From: MHLP01 sp043736515 | GTDB taxonomy: Bacteria > Patescibacteriota > Minisyncoccia > Phycocordibacterales > UBA6899 | Length of the DNA stretch: 49,553 bases | Assembly: GCA_043736515.1 (NCBI GenBank) | Contig: JAYTCK010000045.1 | Coordinates: forward strand, 1-49,553 | Direction: 5' to 3' | Part shown: one piece after another, positions 8,138 to 15,389 of the stretch | Numbering within the stretch: the stretch's first letter is position 1 | How the letters are laid out: every line of letters starts with the position of its first letter | Notes under the pieces: generated by a model | Databases searched by the model: none | Told to the model about the DNA's origin: nothing | Seen by the model: the letters and a program-made list of their open reading frames with translations, nothing else | Program-made: the position numbers and the translations under genes

Positions 8138-9247
8138 TTAGCGTGACGGGCACAGTGCATTATTTTTTAACAGCTCATCTTTTGTGTACTGATAGAGTAT
8201 CTGTGCCATAGCGCGATGTCCCTCCTCGTTAAAATGCCATGAGCAATCTACGCTGAGACACTTGCCATAACGCGCTCGGGCTTCACCGAGTTGATCCGCA
8301 GGATTAAAAACAGGAATTTGTTCTCCTGAAAGAAAATCAATAAGCTTAGTCATGCGTGGGTTATCCTTCCATGCACCTCGCTTCGCATAATCAGTCAATT
8401 CGCTTGGAACCATCACAACAGCAAAATGTTGCCCGTTTGCTGTGACGAGCTTACTAAACTTCGAAAAAATTTCGAACGTAAAAGTGTAATATTGGGAATC
8501 CTCTCCCATCTTCTCCGCTAATCCATCTTGGCTCTGCTTCGGCGGGAGCACGGTGGCACGATCGCCCTCAAGAATCCCGATCAACTCAAGTGTGTTTATG
8601 AATATTTCATTAGCAATGAGCTTGTGAAAGACAAACTTCGGGAGTTCAAATTTGAGTAAAAATTCTTTTAATCCTACCGCGCGACGCCCTTCGCCATAAT
8701 GCTCAAGATCAAATCCCGCTTTAAGGAGATTGTCGTCATAATCAGCCGTAAAAAAAACAAGCACATAGTCTGGGTCAAAGGGAGTAATCTTCTTCTTATA
8801 CGTTTGATATTCAGTAAATGTTCCGGCACTTCCCACGCCAAAATTCATAACCTCAAAACGCGTCTTTCCACACACACCACTCGTATTCAGTGTCGTCTCA
8901 AGAAGCTCAACAAAGTTTCGATAATAATCCACTTGTAGTGCTGCAAGTCCCGAATCCCCGAGCATCGCAATTCGGATCGTACTCGTCGGCTTCTCGATCG
9001 CCATCTCATCGCCGATGTACCCAAGACTATTGGTGCGGATATAGTTTTTTCTCGCGGAAAGCGCATCCCATGCATATCCATCATAGTTCTTCACATGAAT
9101 TGAACCTACGTCAGGGTCGGTGCGCAGAAGCGGAAAGGCAGTCTTCCCGATAACGCGAATTCCTGCTTCCCAATATGCCAGGGTCGCAAAAACGACCAGT
9201 CCGACAATGAGCATTTTTTTGACCACAGTTTTCCCCATATGTTGCAT
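8138..9247 (-). CDS. membrane-anchored SGNH/GDSL-like hydrolase, partner of MBOAT
   Basis: 369 residues with an N-terminal signal anchor (about 11-27), then an SGNH-fold domain outside the membrane. Block I is MLGDSGLAAL with Ser99; an oxyanion Asn sits in NFGVGSAGT (135-143); the C-terminal block is SWHFNEEGH with the catalytic His. The Asp normally two residues before that His is a Ser; an Asp lies three residues further upstream. Such proteins act with MBOAT acyltransferases in O-acetylation or deacetylation of polysaccharides. The ATG at 9247 has AGGGG five bases upstream. A copy of the 42-bp repeat lies 16 bases upstream. Confidence 0.82.
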   Translation of the reverse strand: MQHMGKTVVKKMLIVGLVVFATLAYWEAGIRVIGKTAFPLLRTDPDVGSIHVKNYDGYAWDALSARKNYIRTNSLGYIGDEMAIEKPTSTIRIAMLGDSGLAALQVDYYRNFVELLETTLNTSGVCGKTRFEVMNFGVGSAGTFTEYQTYKKKITPFDPDYVLVFFTADYDDNLLKAGFDLEHYGEGRRAVGLKEFLLKFELPKFVFHKLIANEIFINTLELIGILEGDRATVLPPKQSQDGLAEKMGEDSQYYTFTFEIFSKFSKLVTANGQHFAVVMVPSELTDYAKRGAWKDNPRMTKLIDFLSGEQIPVFNPADQLGEARARYGKCLSVDCSWHFNEEGHRAMAQILYQYTKDELLKNNALCPSR

Positions 9248-9262
9248 GAAGCCCCTAGGGCA

Positions 9263-9304
9263 AGATAGACAAATGGTACCTTTCTTTGTAACTTTGGTGA
9301 AGAT
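9263..9304. repeat. 42-bp direct repeat, copy 1
   Basis: Identical in all 42 positions to 10312-10353, in the same orientation, with a spacing of 1,049 bases. The flanking bases differ on both sides. The two copies bracket the toxin-antitoxin genes. It contains GGTACC and an imperfect ACAAA...TTTGT inverted repeat, and does not look like a dif site. Confidence 0.95.
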
Positions 9305-9382
9305 GCGCGCAACATAGGCGTTAATACCTTCGACAAAATACCAGCTTTGAAAAATCGATGTAGTTTTCTGGCAGCTCCCGTG

Positions 9383-10018
9383 CTAAAGCGTTGTGGTATA
9401 TTTGGTTATCTCGACAAGCGCGCGATGAATTTCCTTCACGGGGTCGATGTGCTCAAACGTAGGCAAGATCTCAAGTGGAATCTTGGAGACTTCGTCGACC
9501 GCGGCGAGCGCGACGATCCAACTTGTTGGATCAATATTTGAGTATGTGGATTGCCAGTTCGTAAGCCACGTGCGCACATCAGCATTGTTGGCAATGCATG
9601 CAAGGTCAAAATAGTCTTTGTATTCTTCTCTTCCGCATATCGCAGAAAGTTTCATAATCGTGATGTCCTCTAGGCTCACCATGCGAAACGAGTCAACAAG
9701 AGTGACAGGCTTAAACAGAGGATCAAATCGAGATATGAAAGAAACCTTTACTCCGTCGATATTGCACCACAGTGTATTCTTTTCTTCGAAGATTATTTCG
9801 AGGCGCGCCGCGCCAAACAGCTCGCTTAATCGTCGACGCAGTTTTTCCACATCAATATCCTCAAGGATAAAATAATCAAGATCAGCACTCTTTCTATGCC
9901 CGATGAGCAAAGCAAGTGCCGTGCCTCCTGCAAGATAATATTGCTCGGGGAGTGATGTGAATACAGTCTTTGCGATTGCCAACATCTCAGGACTGACGGT
10001 CTCGTGATGAAGTGTCAT
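9383..10018 (-). CDS. AbiEii-type nucleotidyltransferase toxin
   Basis: 211 residues with the nucleotidyltransferase signature YLAGGTALALLIGHRKSADLDYF at 28-50: GG followed by the Asp-x-Asp metal site (Asp46, Asp48). Family members are toxins of type IV toxin-antitoxin and abortive-infection systems, and some nucleotidylate tRNA. Further support is the SLEDITIMKLSAICGR segment (~125) and YKDYFDLACI (~143), typical of AbiEii. The start overlaps the upstream gene as ATGA. The pair is bracketed by perfect 42-bp direct repeats, unlike anything else here. A housekeeping nucleotidyltransferase role is possible but less likely. Confidence 0.88.
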   Translation of the reverse strand: MTLHHETVSPEMLAIAKTVFTSLPEQYYLAGGTALALLIGHRKSADLDYFILEDIDVEKLRRRLSELFGAARLEIIFEEKNTLWCNIDGVKVSFISRFDPLFKPVTLVDSFRMVSLEDITIMKLSAICGREEYKDYFDLACIANNADVRTWLTNWQSTYSNIDPTSWIVALAAVDEVSKIPLEILPTFEHIDPVKEIHRALVEITKYTTTL

Positions 10019-10248
10019 GAAAAAAGATAGGTCTTAAGATAGTGATATTTTCGTTTTGAAATTGCAGTGGTTTTCATTTCTTCAAATACATGTTTCACCG
10101 TAGCTCTATCATATTTTTTAATAAGCCATGAGATAAGAAAAATTCCCCCATACGAAAGTACGCGCTGCATGACAAATGAGTCCGGAAGCGTTGCGATCTT
10201 TTCGGGTTGAATATCCCAAAGCACTGTTTTTACATCGGGTGATTTCAT
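10015..10248 (-). CDS. putative antitoxin of the AbiEii pair (DUF6922-like)
   Basis: 77 residues containing TVLWDIQPEKI (~8-18), a VMQRVLSYGG stretch (~26) and a basic end. The pattern of a Trp-Asp start, an R-V-L-x-Y-G helix and a K-K-Y-D helix recalls DUF6922-type small proteins encoded before AbiEii toxins. I recognise it by pattern and context only. The gene precedes and overlaps the toxin by four bases, the usual antitoxin-first order. I chose the ATG at 10248 over a TTG at 10275 because a TATAAT box (10260-10255) lies inside the longer frame and would give a leaderless transcript at this ATG. Confidence 0.7.
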   Translation of the reverse strand: MKSPDVKTVLWDIQPEKIATLPDSFVMQRVLSYGGIFLISWLIKKYDRATVKHVFEEMKTTAISKRKYHYLKTYLFS

Positions 10249-10254
10249 ATATTC

Positions 10255-10263
10255 ATTATACCA
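10255..10263 (-). promoter_or_regulatory. extended -10 promoter of the toxin-antitoxin pair
   Basis: Minus strand TGGTATAAT: a perfect TATAAT with a TGn extension. Six bases separate it from the antitoxin ATG (10248), so transcription should start at or next to the start codon. The box lies between the two 42-bp repeats, so it travels with the cassette. Confidence 0.7.
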
Positions 10264-10311
10264 CAGTTTGAACAAAATAGGAATGTCACGAAAACTATTG
10301 AAGCCTCACTG

Positions 10312-10353
10312 AGATAGACAAATGGTACCTTTCTTTGTAACTTTGGTGAAGAT
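10312..10353. repeat. 42-bp direct repeat, copy 2
   Basis: Perfect copy of 9263-9304. It covers the likely -35 of manC (TTGGTG at 10343-10348), so the repeat is also part of a functional promoter region. Confidence 0.95.
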
Positions 10354-10370
10354 TCACATGTTCTTATAGG
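10343..10370 (+). promoter_or_regulatory. manC promoter
   Basis: TTGGTG (10343-10348), 16-base spacer, TATAGG (10365-10370), eight bases before the manC ATG. The -35 lies inside repeat copy 2. Confidence 0.45.
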
Positions 10371-10378
10371 TATCGTAT

Positions 10379-11761
10379 ATGTCTACTTTTGCTGTCATTC
10401 TTGCGGGAGGCTCCGGTACGAGGCTGTGGCCCCTTTCCCGGAAAAACTTCCCAAAGCAGTTTTTGGATCTGTATGGAGACAAATCGCTGCTTCAGCACAC
10501 GTTCACGCGCATGGCAGAGCTAGCATCACCTGAAGGAGTCTATGCTGTCACCAATCAGGACCACTTCTACAATGTCCTCAATCAGCTCCGCGAAGTTTTC
10601 CCCGGCTTTCCCGAGGACCACATCATTGTGGAGCCCGAAGGTCGCAATACCTTCCCTGCAATCGTGCTTGCCCTGCGTACGCTTTCCGATCGTGATGCAA
10701 AAGGTAATGACCCCATCATTTTCACTCCCGCTGATGCTTATATCGCAAATGAGGAGGAGTATCGTGCCACACTCACTCTTGCGAGTCTTCATGCGGGAAA
10801 AGGTTTAGTTGTTGTAGGAATAACACCAACTTCCCCCGAAACGGGCTATGGTTATATTGAGGTTGGTGAGGATGCAGGCGGAATATTGCGCACAAGCGCA
10901 TTCCACGAAAAGCCTGATGCGGCTACTGCAGAGGCGTATCTCAATTCGGGGATGCATCTTTGGAACTCCGGACTGTATGTGGGCACGCATGACGCATTCC
11001 TTGCAGAAATTCTGGAGCACACACCCGAAGTGCACAAGCTGTACGAACAAGGATTCGCTGCACTTTCTGAAAATTTTGGCGCATTACCAAATCTTTCAGT
11101 TGACCACGCGCTCGCTGAGCGGTCACGCAACGTGTATGTTGCACAGGGAGCATTCGGATGGAGCGATGTTGGCTCGTTCGATGCGCTTGCAAAAGTACTC
11201 GAAGAGCGGGGAACTTCCTACCCCAAACACGTGAGCGTTGATTCGACGGGAATTTTTGTACACAGCGCAGAGGGCAGGCTGGTGGTAACAGTTGGCGTGG
11301 ACGACCTCGTCATTGTCGATCATCGTGATAGTCTCCTTATCCATAAAAAAGGGAGGAGCGATGAAGTTGGTGCTGTGCTCAAATCACTGATCGCTGCTGG
11401 ACACAAAGAAGCCGAGCATAATCTTCTTGTGCATCGGCCATGGGGCCAGTACCACGTGTTGATCGATTCGCCGAACTACAAAGTGAAGAAGATTGTAGTC
11501 TATCCCGGCGCAAAGTTAAGCCTCCAGTCGCACGAACATCGCGCAGAGCATTGGGTCGTCGTTCACGGCACCGCAGAAGCCACAGTGGGCGAAGATGTGC
11601 TTACCCTCAATGCAAATGAAAGCGCATACATCCCCGCCGGCACACAACACCGCCTTGCAAACCCCGGAAACATCAACCTTGAGATCGTCGAAGTACAAAC
11701 AGGCACCTACCTCGGCGAAGACGACATCAAACGCTACGAAGACAACTATAAACGCAGATAA
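10379..11761 (+). CDS. manC: mannose-1-phosphate guanylyltransferase (ManC/GMP, with cupin domain)
   Basis: Makes GDP-mannose from mannose-1-phosphate and GTP. 460 residues with the nucleotidyltransferase signature LAGGSGTRLWPLSR (8-21) followed by FPKQF, the FHEKPD metal/sugar motif (~175), NSGLYV, and a C-terminal mannose-6-phosphate isomerase-type cupin (~350-460; HRPWGQYHVL, SLQSHEHRAEHWVVV, YIPAGTQHRLANPG). That two-domain layout is the bifunctional GMP/PMI form, although isomerase activity is not certain from the cupin alone. GDP-mannose feeds gmd at 30.1 kb. It is the only gene between the toxin-antitoxin cassette and the terminator at 11764, so it forms its own unit. Confidence 0.93.
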   Translation: MSTFAVILAGGSGTRLWPLSRKNFPKQFLDLYGDKSLLQHTFTRMAELASPEGVYAVTNQDHFYNVLNQLREVFPGFPEDHIIVEPEGRNTFPAIVLALRTLSDRDAKGNDPIIFTPADAYIANEEEYRATLTLASLHAGKGLVVVGITPTSPETGYGYIEVGEDAGGILRTSAFHEKPDAATAEAYLNSGMHLWNSGLYVGTHDAFLAEILEHTPEVHKLYEQGFAALSENFGALPNLSVDHALAERSRNVYVAQGAFGWSDVGSFDALAKVLEERGTSYPKHVSVDSTGIFVHSAEGRLVVTVGVDDLVIVDHRDSLLIHKKGRSDEVGAVLKSLIAAGHKEAEHNLLVHRPWGQYHVLIDSPNYKVKKIVVYPGAKLSLQSHEHRAEHWVVVHGTAEATVGEDVLTLNANESAYIPAGTQHRLANPGNINLEIVEVQTGTYLGEDDIKRYEDNYKRR

Positions 11762-11763
11762 TC

Positions 11764-11788
11764 AAAACACCGATCTTGTCGGTGTTTT
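11764..11788. terminator. bidirectional intrinsic terminator
   Basis: AAAACACCGA (11764-11773) pairs with TCGGTGTTTT (11779-11788) around TCTTG, with T runs on both sides. It separates manC from the convergent spsF gene ending at 11799. Confidence 0.9.
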
Positions 11789-11798
11789 TCTTTTTATC

Positions 11799-12557
11799 TT
11801 ACGAAAGCAGTATTGGTATTTTTTGTTTTATATTGGCATTTATGTTTACAATGTCGGGTCGTTTCTTCAAAAAATTAATGACATCTGAAGCAGCAAAATC
11901 ATTGTTCTCTAAATAAAGCGCGTCGTAGACCTCGCTGATCACTCGATAATCTTCTGGAGTATCAAGGGTGAGCCTCAGTTCCGGCCACAGCATCTCCCCT
12001 TTCGCCCGAAGCGCCAATATTTTATATCGCTTCGGGTCCGTCTTGATATGCACTGTCACATGCTCGCGCATTTCTGGGTGTGTTGCTTCGTTATACCCAT
12101 CTTCAAGTGCTTTTATCGTGAATACTGTTGCATCAAATCCGTCGGGTACGGGGGCATCCCCCATCTCATTTGAAACCAAATCAAAATTCCCTTCAAAAAG
12201 TTTAAGGATAAGATCGTCGACAATTCTGTGGTCAACGAGCGGACTGTCTCCCATGCCGCGGTACACGATATCTGCATCACAACTTTTTGCTGCTTCATAT
12301 ACGCGAGCGAGCACATCGGCTTCACTGCCGCGATAACATCGGTACTGACGCTCCGCGCAGAAGGTTTCGATCGCATCATCATTGGGATTGACCGTTGTGG
12401 CGATGATTATCTCATCAATGTATTTACTACGGCTGATACGCTCCACTATACGGGCGAGCACAGGCTCACCCGCAAGTGGCATGAGCACCTTGCCTGGAAG
12501 TCTCGTCGATCCCATGCGCGCGGAAATAGTGGCAATAGCACGTCTTCCGTTAATCAT
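11799..12557 (-). CDS. spsF: SpsF-like cytidylyltransferase, copy 1
   Basis: 252 residues of the SpsF/NeuA-like nucleotidyltransferase family, which activate acidic or aminated sugars as CMP derivatives. The N-terminus holds ATISARMGSTRLPGKVL (8-24), then MGDSPLVD (~100) for metal and substrate binding, and the HVTVHI and RLTLDTPEDY segments near the C-terminus. I use the ATG at 12557 and not the much longer upstream frame because the family starts just before ATISARMGSTR and the ATG sits one base after the upstream stop (TAACATG). Last gene of the leftward block; the sugar is unknown. Confidence 0.85.
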   Translation of the reverse strand: MINGRRAIATISARMGSTRLPGKVLMPLAGEPVLARIVERISRSKYIDEIIIATTVNPNDDAIETFCAERQYRCYRGSEADVLARVYEAAKSCDADIVYRGMGDSPLVDHRIVDDLILKLFEGNFDLVSNEMGDAPVPDGFDATVFTIKALEDGYNEATHPEMREHVTVHIKTDPKRYKILALRAKGEMLWPELRLTLDTPEDYRVISEVYDALYLENNDFAASDVINFLKKRPDIVNINANIKQKIPILLS

Positions 12558-12558
12558 G

Positions 12559-13773
12559 TTATTTCTTATTAAAAAATGCGATGGTTTGTTGTAATATCTC
12601 TGCCTGTTTTTCCGCTCGTTCCCACTCCCAATAATTTGTCTTGAATGCGAGAATCTGTTGCTGTACTTTTTCCGCGACAGGACAGAGTCCGGGTTTCCAT
12701 GCTTGGAGGGTACCTTTATAGGTAGCCTTAATAACCTCTTCCTTGCCCGCAAAGTTCATCTCTTGGAACATTGGTTCTTGGTAAGTAAGTTTCCATGTCG
12801 CATAGATACCATCACCACCCAATTCTTTGAATTTCAGACGAAAATCAGCCCAAGAAACAGGTGCGTCGACGAGTCGTACGGCGAGCCCCCAATACACGTT
12901 TTTATATCCTTCTGGTGTGTACTGTGGCACAAGCCAGTCGCATCCTTTCATCGCCTTCATAAACAAGTTTGCCGCATCAATACGTCGCTCTACAAGTTCA
13001 TCCATGCGTTCGATCTGCCCAAGAACCACAGCTGCGCAAAGATCCGGCATGCGATAGTTATAACCCATTGAAGCGTGACGATTGTAATTTGGATTTTGAA
13101 TATCGTCTTTAGAAATCTTGCCTGCTTTTGCAGAAACCGACGCATAGCCAAGAACAGAAAATCGCCGCACACGATCTGCCGCATCGACATCATTCGTGCA
13201 CACCATTCCTCCTTCTCCGGCGGTAAGGTGTTTTGTGCTTTGAAAACTGAAGCTTGAGTAGTGCCCGATTGTACCAGCGAGCCGCCCTTTGTATTCCCCC
13301 AAAAAACACTGCGCATTGTCTTCAATGACTGCGAGGTTGTGCTTCTTTGCAATCTCCATAATGGGATCCATATCAGGTGAGAGTCCATAGAGTGCAACAG
13401 TAATGATGGCCCTTGTTCGGGGAGTAATTAATTTTTCAATCGACTTCGGGTCAATCTGTAATGTCTCTTCGATAACATCCGCAAACACCGGTACTGCATC
13501 CTGTTGCAACACCGCCATTGTTGTAGCAGCCATTGTTAGTGGGGGCACAATTACTTCATCACCAGCCCGAACGCCGGCTGCATACAGCGCAGAGTGGAGT
13601 GTCGCTGTGCCATTGATGTGCCCCACCGAATACTGTACCCCTATACGACCTGAAAAAGCTTCTTCTGCCCTCTTGAGCATTTTAGTATCACGCGGTCCTC
13701 GGAATTGAGAAAGAAGTACTTCTTTTACATATGCTTCTTCCTTTTCACTGATGCGTTTTATGTTGGGTTTCAT
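12559..13773 (-). CDS. DegT/DnrJ/EryC1/StrS PLP aminotransferase, copy 1
   Basis: 404 residues; transfers an amino group to a keto sugar nucleotide. The PLP lysine is Lys181 in SFQSTKHLTAGEGGM, and the PLP-binding Asp lies in VIEDNAQCFLG (149-158). NGTATLHSAL (54-63) is the phosphate-binding loop. The length (usual ~370-400) is normal. It sits directly upstream of spsF copy 1, so a keto-sugar may be aminated and then activated by CTP, as in the Bacillus Sps and pseudaminic pathways. The amino-sugar product cannot be named. Confidence 0.92.
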   Translation of the reverse strand: MKPNIKRISEKEEAYVKEVLLSQFRGPRDTKMLKRAEEAFSGRIGVQYSVGHINGTATLHSALYAAGVRAGDEVIVPPLTMAATTMAVLQQDAVPVFADVIEETLQIDPKSIEKLITPRTRAIITVALYGLSPDMDPIMEIAKKHNLAVIEDNAQCFLGEYKGRLAGTIGHYSSFSFQSTKHLTAGEGGMVCTNDVDAADRVRRFSVLGYASVSAKAGKISKDDIQNPNYNRHASMGYNYRMPDLCAAVVLGQIERMDELVERRIDAANLFMKAMKGCDWLVPQYTPEGYKNVYWGLAVRLVDAPVSWADFRLKFKELGGDGIYATWKLTYQEPMFQEMNFAGKEEVIKATYKGTLQAWKPGLCPVAEKVQQQILAFKTNYWEWERAEKQAEILQQTIAFFNKK

Positions 13774-13794
13774 ATAGGTGTGATAACTTAAGCA

Positions 13795-14433
13795 TTACAG
13801 CAATTGTGTCACCGCGCCATAAGCGGGACGAAGCGAAAGATGACGATGCACATTAAAGCCGTTCTTGTTAATTTTCTTGGGATCGCTATACCGTCCAGTA
13901 TAAATACGGTCCCCGTTCTTGTCCTTGTCGCTACACCAAATGAAGTCATTTTTCCAGAGCAGTGCACCCTCATATAAATAATAATAGACAAAAAAAACAT
14001 ACGCAGTGAGCACCGCCGAGGGAAATTGTTCACCTTTTTTAAGTTTTCCCTCTATAATATCGGGTCTAACTCCACGTGTTTCCTTAATGACGTTCTTTCG
14101 GATAAGATACCATCGGTTTTTAAGCGTTGTGCTCTGTGCAAATTTTTCATTAAGATACCAATCCTGATTATAAAAGCAGGGTTCATTCTTTGCAGGATCA
14201 AATCCAAAGTAGGCGCGCATGTTGTTAAGCGTCAAAGGCTTTCCGTCTTTTGATTTTGTAACACCGAGTATCAGCAAATAATCCTTCGCTGCTTTGTTAA
14301 GCACTTGCGCATCGTAGTTTACTTTGGGAATAGTTAATGCTGGCGCCCCAATAAATTCACTTGCAATCAAGCTGAGCTCATCGGGCCCAATAAAATTTTT
14401 ACCCATTATTTTTTTTGCATCCTGCCAATTCAT
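13795..14433 (-). CDS. uncharacterised protein in sugar block (212 aa)
   Basis: I cannot assign a function. The ATG at 14433 (MNWQDAKKIMGKNF) is preferred to a GTG at 14448, and lies one base after the upstream stop. The start, W-Q-D-A-K-K-I-M-G-K-N-F-I-G, and the end, with FIWCSDKDKNGDRIY followed by an RHLSLRPAYGAV tail, resemble a group of proteins I have seen in Patescibacteria without a known role. No signal peptide or membrane segment is visible; it looks soluble. It sits between a small unknown gene and a DegT aminotransferase in a tight leftward run. Confidence 0.65.
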   Translation of the reverse strand: MNWQDAKKIMGKNFIGPDELSLIASEFIGAPALTIPKVNYDAQVLNKAAKDYLLILGVTKSKDGKPLTLNNMRAYFGFDPAKNEPCFYNQDWYLNEKFAQSTTLKNRWYLIRKNVIKETRGVRPDIIEGKLKKGEQFPSAVLTAYVFFVYYYLYEGALLWKNDFIWCSDKDKNGDRIYTGRYSDPKKINKNGFNVHRHLSLRPAYGAVTQLL

Positions 14434-14434
14434 A

Positions 14435-14770
14435 TTATTTCTTTTCACTACTTAATTTAGTCATAAAATATTTTGCTCGATTTTGTATATGTTTATTTCC
14501 ATCCATTTCACTCCAGCGAACCAGCTCTGCCTCTTTCAGGAAATCAGTCAGTCCTAAGAGTAAAAACGTTTCGGGAGGAAGCGTAGCAGTAAGATCATAT
14601 TTTCGAAAAAGCTTTCCGATTGCGGTACGAAGATTTTGAGTACGAGTAACACCGCCCTCGCCGAGCTCACCAAACATTTCCATAGTCGTCGCAAAGACGA
14701 GGTGATTATACAAAATGCCCACCATTGCCTTCTCCTCTAGTTCGGTCAAATTCAAACTTTCTTTTTCCAT
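14435..14770 (-). CDS. small helical uncharacterised protein (111 aa)
   Basis: No family recognised. It is predicted largely helical, acidic at the N-terminus, with no signal or membrane segment. Its stop is one base before the start of the next unknown gene, so the two are probably co-translated and may act together. A terminator hairpin and the DUF218 gene lie upstream. Confidence 0.55.
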   Translation of the reverse strand: MEKESLNLTELEEKAMVGILYNHLVFATTMEMFGELGEGGVTRTQNLRTAIGKLFRKYDLTATLPPETFLLLGLTDFLKEAELVRWSEMDGNKHIQNRAKYFMTKLSSEKK

Positions 14771-14788
14771 GTCGATTATCCTAACACA

Positions 14789-15352
14789 CTATTTATTTTG
14801 CAAATAGAAGATTCCCTCCTGCCATAAAGCGACATCTCCCTTTTGTTGATATGCAGCAATACGCTCCAGCTCGGCGACAATAGCCTCTTCGTGGGTCTTA
14901 CTGTGAAATGAGGGGAATTTATACTCGGGGACCATTGTAAGTTCAATATTTACGTTCATATCACGCATGGCCTTCACAAAAGTGAGGAAAGCGCGATATT
15001 GATGAAACTCGGTTGTCACAAGGAGCAAACTTCTCCAACCGTGTTTTTGAGCAAGGTGAAGTGTGGATTCTGCTTCTTCCCGCGTGTGCGCTCCTGTCTC
15101 CTCCCAGACAATATGCTCTTCTGGTAAACCGAGCGCAACCAATTTTCGGATCAGTACGTGTGCGGGAAGGCTTCCGTATGCATGGTCGTGCGCACTGCTT
15201 GTCACCACAACCTTCGGAGCTAGCCCTAAATGATAGAGTTCCGCAACTTTAAGAGTACGGTGAAAGCGGTCCCCCGCTAGCAAAACGATAGCGTCGGCTT
15301 TTCGGGGCGCATCCGTCAAAAGCAATTTTTTTAATTCTTCAAATTCGTTCAT
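14789..15352 (-). CDS. DUF218/YdcF-ElyC-like protein
   Basis: 187 residues with the DUF218 pattern: ADAIVLLAGDRFHRTLKVAEL (~19-39), KVVVTSSAHDHAYGS, then THTREEAESTLHLAQ-type and LLVTTEFHQYRA segments (residues ~88-120). The family includes ElyC/YdcF proteins linked to envelope polysaccharide and lipid-carrier homeostasis. No N-terminal membrane anchor is present, so it looks cytosolic. The ATG at 15352 lies eight bases beyond the terminator stem of the neuB unit; a GTG start at 15370 would fall inside that stem. How it is transcribed is therefore unclear. Confidence 0.8.
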   Translation of the reverse strand: MNEFEELKKLLLTDAPRKADAIVLLAGDRFHRTLKVAELYHLGLAPKVVVTSSAHDHAYGSLPAHVLIRKLVALGLPEEHIVWEETGAHTREEAESTLHLAQKHGWRSLLLVTTEFHQYRAFLTFVKAMRDMNVNIELTMVPEYKFPSFHSKTHEEAIVAELERIAAYQQKGDVALWQEGIFYLQNK

Positions 15353-15360
15353 AAATAAAA

Positions 15361-15383
15361 CTAAGGGCACAGTGTGCCCTTAG
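15361..15383 (-). terminator. intrinsic terminator after neuB-type gene
   Basis: CTAAGGGCAC (15361-15370) pairs with GTGCCCTTAG (15374-15383) around a 3-base loop. Read leftward, TTTTATTT follows and leads straight into the ATG of the DUF218 gene. Confidence 0.85.
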
Positions 15384-15389
15384 TATGCT

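Noticed and set aside
10249..10275. TTG start for the antitoxin
   Set aside because: It would place the TATAAT box inside the coding region; ATG at 10248 fits the promoter.
9263..10353. The 42-bp repeats as a CRISPR or dif site
   Set aside because: Only two copies, 1 kb apart with genes between, no spacers; no 11-6-11 Xer pattern.
12558..12752. 65-codon N-terminal extension of spsF copy 1
   Set aside because: Lies over the end of the DegT gene, has no family similarity, and the ATG at 12557 follows the DegT stop by one base.
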